37,378 nt of DNA, from the IMG/VR virus record IMGVR_UViG_3300046171_000147, positions 1-37,378 of that record, one strand, 5' to 3'. The notes beneath the pieces were generated by a model that was not told the origin of the DNA, did not search any database, and was given only the letters and a program-made list of their open reading frames with translations. Source of the stretch: a virus. Both the position numbers and the translations under genes were made by a program. Shown here piece after piece: positions 20,468-27,694 of this stretch (position 1 is the first letter of the stretch; each line of letters opens with the position of its first letter).

Positions 20468-23409
20468 CTCACTGCCTCATTGATCCTGTTCCGCTTTTCC
20501 TGTTGGAGCTCCCCGAAAGCCTTGATCCGTGCGGTTACGGCTGGGCCTACGTTCTGGTCGTCAATCAGATCTTGCTTTGCTTGTTTTCTTGCTTTTGTGA
20601 TTTCACGATTGAAGGCGTCGTGCAGAACGGCCCTTGCATCAAGATCGCCAGCAAGCGCAGCCTCTTTTAAAGCCTTGTATCCATCATCTTCAATCATCGC
20701 CGACAGCCGCTCAAAAGAGCGCATACCGGCATATTGATGGAATATGGCTATCTCTCTGTCAGTCAGGCCGACACCCTCACGCATGACTTCCGGATGCTTG
20801 CTCGGCCCGTACCGCAGATCAATAAACTCTTGGTCAATCGCAAACGCTTTCTCAGCATAAGCCTCAGCGCCCATGCCGGCATCAATCTCGGACAATTTGT
20901 TAGGCCCATAGGTGCTGGAATAAATCGGGCTGATAAGATCAGGACCAGCTGCTCCAGAGCTAAACACTTTCATGCCCCAGAAATTGCGCTTTGCCTCCAG
21001 CTCTCCACTTAGCGCTGGAATCTGTGATCTGATCTGGTCAAGTTTGCCGCGCGCTGCGCTGACTGTGGGGTCTGTCTGCCTTTCTATCTGGGCGAAAATT
21101 CTTGGTACAACAGATCTTGCCAGCCGGTCAGTCAGGCTGCCGCCATAGCGCGATGGGTCATTCAGCGTTGCGACGAAGTCAGCAAAGCCCGACATAAAGG
21201 TTTTATCAGTTACTTGGTTCGCCGCAGCCGCGATAAGGCCGTTGCCTATTTCTTCCATTGCATCGCCGTCGAGCGCGCCAGATATCCCGACCTCGGCAAA
21301 ATCTGCAGCCATGCCGATAATTGACGAGAAAGGCTCTGAGCCTTGATAGCTGTAATACTGATCGCCGACCCTCACTGAGTAAGGCTGCCATCCGGAGCGG
21401 ATCATTGCTCTACGCAAGTCAGGATCGTTCGGCCCAGCTCCTGTGATTTGACCGTCGAGGGCATACCCAGTGACGACTGCCATTGTGGTGCTGCCCATAG
21501 CGATCCTCGCCTTTGCCATATCGGCGGCAGCTCTGTCTGCATCCGTCGCATCCGGCGCCCTGCCGCGCTTGATGATGCGGCTACTTTCGCCCCAGAACAT
21601 GCCTATGGGGCTCCTGTCGATCATCGCGTATTTAGTGGCGTTGTATGGCGTTTTGAAAAACGGAACCATAAGTCGCATCAATGCGTTGTTCCGCACTCCG
21701 TTTAGATCCTTGCCGAGCTTGTCGAGATCGGTTTGCAAGGTCACATATTGGGCGTGGGCATCTGCACCCTTTAGCGCTTCTGCAGGCGGGTCCATCATAA
21801 ACTCAGCGATGTGCGTTGATAACGCCTCGCCGTTCAGGCCTTTGGTGCGGCCTGTCCTGTAAGCGTTTTGGTAAAGGCTCATGCGCTGAGCCATAACCTT
21901 GAAAAGCGTATCCTCGAACTCAAGCGCCCTAGTCGGCACCCTGCCCAGCGTCATCAGATTGCCGAGCATATCGACTGTAGTGCCAAGGTTGCCAGACGCG
22001 CCAAAGCCCTCAGCGCTGAAAGCGTTGATGTGATCACGGCCACCGACCATCTCAATCTTTGAGCCTGCAATCGGGCGCTCGCCCGTCTTGAATGACCGGC
22101 CAGCTGCAGCAAAGGCGTCACGCATCGACATCATTGCGCCAAACATGAGAGCCCTGCCCTCGCCCATATACATACCGCCCTGACCACCCATAGCCCTGCG
22201 GGTTGTCCCTATGGCGCCGCCGACAACAGTTTCGGGGATGTGTGCGAATGTTGTTAAAAAAGCACCGGCAGTGTTCTTCACATGTGTCACTGGGCTAGAC
22301 AGAAGGATGTTTATCCACGCTTCATAGAAGGCATCAAAGGTTTTCGCAGTCGCGCCTTTACGGGCAACCGCAAGCCGCTGTGACCTTGTGTTCGCCTGAT
22401 TGTAGGCAGCGGCCATGTCGCGGATGTTATCTGCCCCGCCATGCTGGTTTAGCATCGCGGAAAGATCTGTGCCGCGCAGCGCATCCGGTGCGTTGCCGGT
22501 TCTGGCCGGTATGCGAAACGAGCCTAGAGCTCTGGCGATTTCTGTCTGCGACCCCTTGATTTGAGCTTGCATCTGCGCGACCAGCTCCAGCTGCTGACGA
22601 AACGCAAGAGCGTCCTCGTCTGTGCCAGTCGCAGCCTTCTTTGCCAGACCGTCGAGTGTTTCGGATTCCTTGACCAGCAGATCTCTTGCGGCAAGCATTG
22701 TCTCTGCGAGCCCCATGCCTTCTTGGAAAATTACGCCACCGCGTTTACGGTTCAGTATGTTGTTTGTCAGCTTGTTAGGCGTGACACCTATGTAATCAGC
22801 CAGCTCTCTTGTCGCTTGCTGGGTCTGCACACCGCGCGTGGCCTCGTCAATCGTGCCGCGATATGTCTGGCTGATGCCATCAATCGTTGACAGGATGCTG
22901 CCCTCATCGGGAATCTTGGCGTCGCCGGCGCTGCCAACAGCTCTGAAATCACGCAACATCCCATCATCTGAGATCTGTGCTGGCTGATCCATAGCGGCTG
23001 CGACCTCAGCTGCCTGCTCCTCAGTCGCCAAGCCTGCGTCCTTCACCCTGACATTTTCATCAGCCGCCTGCATTTCGTCCAGCAAGGCATCGTTGTCAGC
23101 CTCATCAGGCAGCTGCTCGCGTGTCCTCAGATCCTCCAGCTCGTCAGCTGAACGGCTGAACACGTTGTCGAAGTCACCCGAAAACATACGAACCAGCGGC
23201 CGCGTCAACCACCGAGCACTGGCGAGCTCAACAACTTCTTGATCAATGTTTTGTGGTGGCGCGACGACATCAAGCCCGATCATAGACGAGCCAGATGCTA
23301 CGCTGGGAGCGGATTGCAGGACATCGTTTCCCTGCAGGGGATCTGTTAGGCCACCCGTCAGGATTGATGACTGGGCCAGATCGTCTGGTGCCGTTTTGGG
23401 TATCGCCAT
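20464..23409 (-). CDS. Large internal virion / DNA-ejection protein with LPD38-like region
   Basis: 981 residues in the T7 gp16 position. The acidic N-terminal 200 residues are followed by long helices. The middle has ILLSSPVTHVKNTAGAF and MVPFFKTPYNATKYAMIDRS, then SGWQPYSVRVGDQYYSYQGS. These signatures are shared with large phage polyvalent and ejection proteins (LPD38-type). No lytic transglycosylase motif was found, unlike T7 gp16. It is likely packaged in the capsid and ejected to make the trans-envelope channel. It overlaps the fibre gene by 4 bp. A terminator-like hairpin lies 10 bp before its start and the ribosome site is weak. Confidence 0.7.
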   Translation of the reverse strand: MAIPKTAPDDLAQSSILTGGLTDPLQGNDVLQSAPSVASGSSMIGLDVVAPPQNIDQEVVELASARWLTRPLVRMFSGDFDNVFSRSADELEDLRTREQLPDEADNDALLDEMQAADENVRVKDAGLATEEQAAEVAAAMDQPAQISDDGMLRDFRAVGSAGDAKIPDEGSILSTIDGISQTYRGTIDEATRGVQTQQATRELADYIGVTPNKLTNNILNRKRGGVIFQEGMGLAETMLAARDLLVKESETLDGLAKKAATGTDEDALAFRQQLELVAQMQAQIKGSQTEIARALGSFRIPARTGNAPDALRGTDLSAMLNQHGGADNIRDMAAAYNQANTRSQRLAVARKGATAKTFDAFYEAWINILLSSPVTHVKNTAGAFLTTFAHIPETVVGGAIGTTRRAMGGQGGMYMGEGRALMFGAMMSMRDAFAAAGRSFKTGERPIAGSKIEMVGGRDHINAFSAEGFGASGNLGTTVDMLGNLMTLGRVPTRALEFEDTLFKVMAQRMSLYQNAYRTGRTKGLNGEALSTHIAEFMMDPPAEALKGADAHAQYVTLQTDLDKLGKDLNGVRNNALMRLMVPFFKTPYNATKYAMIDRSPIGMFWGESSRIIKRGRAPDATDADRAAADMAKARIAMGSTTMAVVTGYALDGQITGAGPNDPDLRRAMIRSGWQPYSVRVGDQYYSYQGSEPFSSIIGMAADFAEVGISGALDGDAMEEIGNGLIAAAANQVTDKTFMSGFADFVATLNDPSRYGGSLTDRLARSVVPRIFAQIERQTDPTVSAARGKLDQIRSQIPALSGELEAKRNFWGMKVFSSGAAGPDLISPIYSSTYGPNKLSEIDAGMGAEAYAEKAFAIDQEFIDLRYGPSKHPEVMREGVGLTDREIAIFHQYAGMRSFERLSAMIEDDGYKALKEAALAGDLDARAVLHDAFNREITKARKQAKQDLIDDQNVGPAVTARIKAFGELQQEKRNRINEAVR

Positions 23410-23418
23410 TCGCGCAAC

Positions 23419-23440
23419 AAAAAAGGCAGCCGCAGCCGCC
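23419..23440 (-). terminator. Terminator-like hairpin inside the late operon
   Basis: On the minus strand GGCGGC-TGCG-GCTGCC (23425-23440) is followed by six Ts (23419-23424). It lies in an 80-bp gap, one of the few in the late operon, between the RelA/SpoT-domain protein and the large ejection protein. It may reduce expression of the downstream genes. Confidence 0.6.
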
Positions 23441-23490
23441 TATTCTCCCATTAATATAGTTGTTTTTAGGGTCACTCGCTACAAAAAATT

Positions 23491-24792
23491 TTACTGCAGT
23501 GCCACGCCGATCTGGTCATAAATAGGCTGCCACATTTGCTGGCCGGCGAGCAGTGCGGCCGCAGCCGCCTCGGCTCCTTGCCTCATCTGGTCGTCATAAC
23601 TTTGTTTGGCTTCTGAGTTGCCAGCTTTCGCTGCCTTCTCAAACTTTTGCGCTTCTTCGTAATATTTGTGCAGATCTTCTTTGATATCGGAGATTTCTCG
23701 ACTGAATAATTGCACTTCTGCTGTTTTGCCCTCGGGGGTCTTGACCATGATTTTACGGTCAAAATAGCCGCCGCCATACAACTGCCAGCCCTCGTCTGTG
23801 ATCTCATAGTTTTTGGCAAGAGCCGCAACCACTGCGTCTGCCTCGTCAGGCCGGTCAACAGTGACGCCAGCCCTGACGATATCTGTAAAGTCATCGGGGC
23901 TATCGTAGCCCTTGCGCTTCACTTTTGCGCGCGCACGGGCTTTCCCTTTGATTTTTGGATCTATCACATTTGGCCCTGTGTCTGAAATTACCGGCCGGCC
24001 GTCAACCTCAAGAGGCTCCTCCTCCACAGCTTTTCGCAAGTAGGACACGAGCCCTTCCTGCGCCTCCTCAGCATTTTCATAAACCTTTGTGAGCAGCCGC
24101 TCTGTCGGGTTTATCTTTTTGTAAATTGCAGTTGCGCCCTGCGGTACAGCACCAGCGAGTATAAGGCCAGCTGCGGCGCCAACTCCTGTGCTCACAAGGT
24201 TCTGGCCGAAGTCGAACTCCTCCTGCCCAGATACGTCTTTTGCGGCTATGCTAACAGTCTGTCTGCTTGCGTCATCCGCAGACATGATCAACCCGCCCTC
24301 AGCTGCACCAGCTGCAGCTGTAGCGCCGTGGCGCTGCAGATACTGCATGAACGCGCTTTTGCCAGCTTGCTTGACACCGGCCTTGCCGATAAAGCCAAAC
24401 CCCATAGTCCCGAGCCCCACATAAGTTGTCGGATCTTGGAACATGTTTTTGATGGCCCTGCGTGTGCCGCGCCATGTCGCCGGCTTTGCGTCATAGGACT
24501 GCATCAGTCGGAACATCGCACCTGCGACCTCGGGCGGCGCGTCCATGGTTTGAGCTGCCCTGATGCCCATTTTGGGTAAGTTATAGTTAAACTCGCCCAT
24601 GAACTCTAAGCCCCATTGACCGAAATTTGTTGGCGGCTGCTTGGCAGCTTCGGCGTTCAATGTCGCCATGTCAGCACCTTCTGCCATCATCTGCTGCATA
24701 GACATGCCGTTGGACGGGCGCAGACTGGCGAAATAGTCATGGACGAATCCGGCTGTCCTGTTGCCATGAGGCGTTGTTTGCAAGCTCGTCAT
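23491..24792 (-). CDS. Virion protein with C-terminal RelA/SpoT-like domain
   Basis: 433 residues from the ATG at 24792. The N-terminal 230 residues are helical with Gly/Ala-rich hydrophobic stretches (GVGAAAGLILAGAV), as in ejection proteins. Residues about 282-390 resemble a RelA/SpoT nucleotidyltransferase: a basic stretch (KARARAKVKRK), then DIVRAGVTVD (candidate catalytic Asp, about 304), then GGGYFDRKIMV (Tyr, about 343), then TAEVQLF (the E-x-Q motif, Glu about 359) and DLHKYYEE. The residues that bind ATP, metal and the acceptor nucleotide in alarmone synthetases have counterparts here. It sits between gp15- and gp16-position genes, so it is probably packaged. A 24737-24949 frame may supply the true N-terminus. 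Confidence 0.65.
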   Translation of the reverse strand: MTSLQTTPHGNRTAGFVHDYFASLRPSNGMSMQQMMAEGADMATLNAEAAKQPPTNFGQWGLEFMGEFNYNLPKMGIRAAQTMDAPPEVAGAMFRLMQSYDAKPATWRGTRRAIKNMFQDPTTYVGLGTMGFGFIGKAGVKQAGKSAFMQYLQRHGATAAAGAAEGGLIMSADDASRQTVSIAAKDVSGQEEFDFGQNLVSTGVGAAAGLILAGAVPQGATAIYKKINPTERLLTKVYENAEEAQEGLVSYLRKAVEEEPLEVDGRPVISDTGPNVIDPKIKGKARARAKVKRKGYDSPDDFTDIVRAGVTVDRPDEADAVVAALAKNYEITDEGWQLYGGGYFDRKIMVKTPEGKTAEVQLFSREISDIKEDLHKYYEEAQKFEKAAKAGNSEAKQSYDDQMRQGAEAAAAALLAGQQMWQPIYDQIGVALQ

Positions 24793-24949
24793 CAGCGTCA
24801 GGCTCCGGCACTCCGATGACATCATTGTCGAACATATAGTCGGAGTTTACGAAATCACTCAGACCCTCATCTTCTATGCGCTTTGCAAACCTAGCTTTCT
24901 GCGCCATGCGTCGGCGAGCGGTGACATAATCATGTGCAAGATCGTTCAT
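24737..24949 (-). CDS. Small protein overlapping the RelA/SpoT-domain gene
   Basis: 70 residues with an AGGTGA site before the ATG. Basic helix (RRRMAQKARFAKRIEDEG), then an acidic part (DNDVIGVPEPDADDEL). It overlaps the next gene by 56 bp, whereas other neighbours overlap by 1-17 bp. The +1 frame leads straight into the next protein, so this may really be its N-terminus. Confidence 0.5.
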   Translation of the reverse strand: MNDLAHDYVTARRRMAQKARFAKRIEDEGLSDFVNSDYMFDNDVIGVPEPDADDELANNASWQQDSRIRP

Positions 24950-24956
24950 TTTTCAC

Positions 24957-25328
24957 CTATTGTGGGTTTGCCAGCGCATCTTCGCGGGACTGGATAGAAT
25001 CATCGCCGCCGAGGTATTGCTGGATTTGGTCTACGACTGTCGGGGCTCCAGCTCCTGTTTCTTGGTTATTTTCCTCGACAACTGGGGCGCCTTCAAACAA
25101 CCCTTCTTCTTCCATGTAAGCCTCAAGCAGTTGCAGCGTTTCCATTTCCAGATCCTGCTGCAACGGCGTTAAACGCAAACCCGCAGCGGTTGTCATGCTC
25201 CTAACGCTTATTTTAGCTTTGACGAAATCCTGCCTTGTCCACTTTGAAAAATCTTTTTTGCCGACAACACTATATGTTGCGGTGCTGGGGGCTATAAACG
25301 CCAGATCTTGTGCTACTGCCTTCCCTAT
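24957..25328 (-). CDS. Downstream part of the gp15-like protein in the +1 frame
   Basis: An open frame without stop from inside the end of the gp15-like gene to TAG at 24957. It encodes IGKAVAQDLAFIAPSTATYS, VVGKKDFSKWTRQDFVKAK, then an acidic C-terminus with LQQDLEMETLQLLEAYMEEE. An ATG at 25196 could start a 79-residue protein, but no good ribosome site precedes it, and the sequence before that ATG looks equally coding. It is best read as the C-terminus of the preceding protein after a +1 shift near the AAAA run (25328-25331). Confidence 0.5.
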   Translation of the reverse strand: MGKAVAQDLAFIAPSTATYSVVGKKDFSKWTRQDFVKAKISVRSMTTAAGLRLTPLQQDLEMETLQLLEAYMEEEGLFEGAPVVEENNQETGAGAPTVVDQIQQYLGGDDSIQSREDALANPQ

Positions 25329-26751
25329 TTTGCAACAACACTTCTTGATACGCTTGGCGCGGCGGGATCGGATCGTCGGGGTCTGTGGTCAGACGATGGT
25401 ATGTATCCAGAGCGTCATTGCGGCGTTCAATCGTTTCTGCCGACGGGCCTGAGTTGCCAAATATAACGATCCCATCTGTCTTAACGCCGATGCCTTTTTT
25501 GAGCAGCCCTTCATAGTGTTTGATGTCCCGCGCCTCCGGCGTTTTGGATTTTGCGCCATCAGCCAAACTCAGGATAGATATTGCATCTGCCATTTTAATG
25601 TCGCCAGCTGGCCCCAGATGCGTGTATAGCTCCGTCGTGATTTCGTCGATTTCTTCGGCGGTTTCAGCTTGCATTATCTTTTGACGAAAATTCATTGCGA
25701 CCTGTGTATTTGTGGCAGGCGCGTCGCGTCCTTCGATAGCATCGCTTATCGCTTTATACTGTGTTTCTGTCAGCTCCTGATTGCCGCGCATCGTAATAAC
25801 GTCCAGCAAATTTGGCAGACTTGCACCATCAATACCCTCATTTGCTCGCCGCACTTGTGTCATTAAGTCAGCAAAATTAGCGTTCTGTTTCGCTTTCATT
25901 TTTTTTGCGGCGTTTGTATCTGCTTTTGCCTCAGCTGCAACAGCTGCTCGCTGGAGAGTTTCAGCCAATGTGTTTGCCTGTCCTGTCAGGCTGTCACGGT
26001 CGGCAGGCTTCAGATATTTGAAATTTGCCGGATCTTGCAGCTGCTGCAAAACCGCCATCGCGTTTGCCGGATCTTTGCTGATTGACGCTGCGTTTAGCTG
26101 CTGCCTGACACTTGACCTGTCAATCTGTGACCTTGCGTCTGATTCCAGCTCAACGCGCCGCTGCTGCGTGATGTAACCGGCGTCTGCCATATATTGATAA
26201 AGACCAACAGAGCTTGATGTTCCGAAAAGCGTTTCGGTTGCCATCTGGCGCTCTGTGGCGTTACCGGATGCGGCATTTCTGATGTGTGTCTCGGCGCCCT
26301 CGTAGAAGGCAGCTGCCTCGCCGTCAATGGCTCTGGCACGGGCATCCTGCAGCACAGACAGCCGTTTGGCGATTGTCAGATCTTCGGCCTTGGACAAAAA
26401 CCTTTTGCGCGACACCGTGTCTGTGATTGAGCTTGCAATGCTTGCAGCTGTCGATTTTGCCTGATTGTCGAAAAACCCACGCACTTGCGGCGCTTCAACA
26501 TCTTTGGACTGCACAACCGTTTCCTGCAGCCTTACGTTAAAATCATTCTCCGCTCGCGCCACTTCTGCGGCGCGCTGGTTACCCAGCTCTGTTTTGTACC
26601 AATTCGCGCTGATCTCAGCTGCGTTATTCGCAACTTGTGTGATCGCCGCGTTGGACTGGTTCAAAGCGTTAGCGTTGGCCTGCACCGTCATCTGGATTCC
26701 GCTGACGCGATTGGTGCGCTGGGTCTGGGCTGTGTATGTTGGCACTTTCAT
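25270..26751 (-). CDS. Internal virion protein, T7 gp15-like position
   Basis: 493 residues, starting at a TAATG overlap. Almost entirely helical, with long Ala/Gln/Glu-rich stretches (AQTQRTNRVSGIQMTVQANA, QLQDPANFKYLKPADRDSLT), like the internal core proteins that line the ejection tunnel. At 493 residues it is much shorter than T7 gp15 (about 750). The last 20 residues (STRSGVYSPQHRNI) look out of frame; the +1 frame carries on for about 120 residues. With that extension the protein is about 610 residues. Confidence 0.7.
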   Translation of the reverse strand: MKVPTYTAQTQRTNRVSGIQMTVQANANALNQSNAAITQVANNAAEISANWYKTELGNQRAAEVARAENDFNVRLQETVVQSKDVEAPQVRGFFDNQAKSTAASIASSITDTVSRKRFLSKAEDLTIAKRLSVLQDARARAIDGEAAAFYEGAETHIRNAASGNATERQMATETLFGTSSSVGLYQYMADAGYITQQRRVELESDARSQIDRSSVRQQLNAASISKDPANAMAVLQQLQDPANFKYLKPADRDSLTGQANTLAETLQRAAVAAEAKADTNAAKKMKAKQNANFADLMTQVRRANEGIDGASLPNLLDVITMRGNQELTETQYKAISDAIEGRDAPATNTQVAMNFRQKIMQAETAEEIDEITTELYTHLGPAGDIKMADAISILSLADGAKSKTPEARDIKHYEGLLKKGIGVKTDGIVIFGNSGPSAETIERRNDALDTYHRLTTDPDDPIPPRQAYQEVLLQNREGSSTRSGVYSPQHRNI

Positions 26752-27254
26752 TATGCTGTCGCCTGTATGTAGCTTGCGTTAGATGCGCCCGATAGCAGTG
26801 TTCCGAGCGCCCTCATCCTGCCGGCATCCCGCGCTGATCTGCCATACATGCGGTTGAGATTGCCAGCCATGCGCTGCTGCAAGCCTTCTTCTCTGGCCTG
26901 CCCCGCCCCGACCTTGGCGTTGAAGCGGCGAATGGCTATTTCCTCATCTGCCTCCTGAGCCGACGCGAGCGCTACAAGCAAGGGTGTGTCGCCATCAGCC
27001 ATCCAGCCGTTATATCTGAACGCCTGCTGTTGCGCGTCTGCAAAGCCGGCATATTCACGTTTGAACCTTTCAATCGCCAGCTCCTCTGACATAACGATCT
27101 GGGCTGCTTCCTGATCCTTAATAAGCGCATTACGGTCATTGATTGCTGCGTTGTAATCACTGGCAGCTTTTGCCGTGCGTCCTTGCTGTAAAGATCCATA
27201 GGCGCTGACAGCCGTTGCGCCAGCCATTGCAGTCATCGCTAGTTTTGGAGACAT
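26751..27254 (-). CDS. Internal virion protein, T7 gp14-like
   Basis: 167 residues from the ATG at 27254. The N-terminus MSPKLAMTAMAGATAVSAYG is a small hydrophobic helix, followed by a long Ala/Gln/Arg-rich helix region (KAASDYNAAINDRNALIKDQ, AFRYNGW). This small core protein with an N-terminal hydrophobic segment, placed just before the gp15-like gene, is the standard gp14 position. It would join the outer-membrane part of the ejection channel. Overlaps the upstream gene by 16 bp. Confidence 0.7.
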   Translation of the reverse strand: MSPKLAMTAMAGATAVSAYGSLQQGRTAKAASDYNAAINDRNALIKDQEAAQIVMSEELAIERFKREYAGFADAQQQAFRYNGWMADGDTPLLVALASAQEADEEIAIRRFNAKVGAGQAREEGLQQRMAGNLNRMYGRSARDAGRMRALGTLLSGASNASYIQATA

Positions 27255-27694
27255 TCTTTCACCCAAGCATATCTATAGTAGTCGGAACCGTCAGGCCCGT
27301 ACCGTTTCATAACGCCTTCATTTTGCATCCCGAAAAACTCTGCATAACGCATTGCCTCGGGCCAATCTGTACGGACGCAAGCCTGCACCCGCCAGAAATT
27401 CTGGTGTGTAATCATCTGCCATAAAAGGCGCTTTGTGGCCCGTACAACGGCCATTCTGTTTTCGTGCAGCAGACTGCTGGCGATGACCCAAGCCTCGCCC
27501 ACACCCTCCCAGAGCGGGTTTATGCCAGCACAGCAGACCAGACCTTGCTCGGCAACGCCGGTGAAGGACATCTCAGGCACAACAAGGTCATCTGCAAAAT
27601 CACGCATCCCCAGCACATTTTGAGGTGCGCCTTTGTTCATGTGGCCGTTGATTATCTCTCTGGCATGATCGGCCTGATAATCCAGAATGATCAT
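27239..27694 (-). CDS. GNAT-like / T7 gp13-like virion protein
   Basis: 151 residues with the acetyltransferase-like layout seen in podovirus gp13-position genes: GLVCCAGINPLWEGVGEAWVIASS (strand 4 and loop), then a helix (RMAVVRATKRLLWQMI), then FWRVQACVRTDWPEAMRYAEFFGMQNEG (the final strand-helix-strand). The Q/R-x-x-G-x-G/A acetyl-CoA loop is not clear, so catalysis is doubtful. In T7, gp13 is needed for correct virion assembly. Overlaps the tail tube gene by 4 bp. Confidence 0.7.
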   Translation of the reverse strand: MIILDYQADHAREIINGHMNKGAPQNVLGMRDFADDLVVPEMSFTGVAEQGLVCCAGINPLWEGVGEAWVIASSLLHENRMAVVRATKRLLWQMITHQNFWRVQACVRTDWPEAMRYAEFFGMQNEGVMKRYGPDGSDYYRYAWVKECLQN

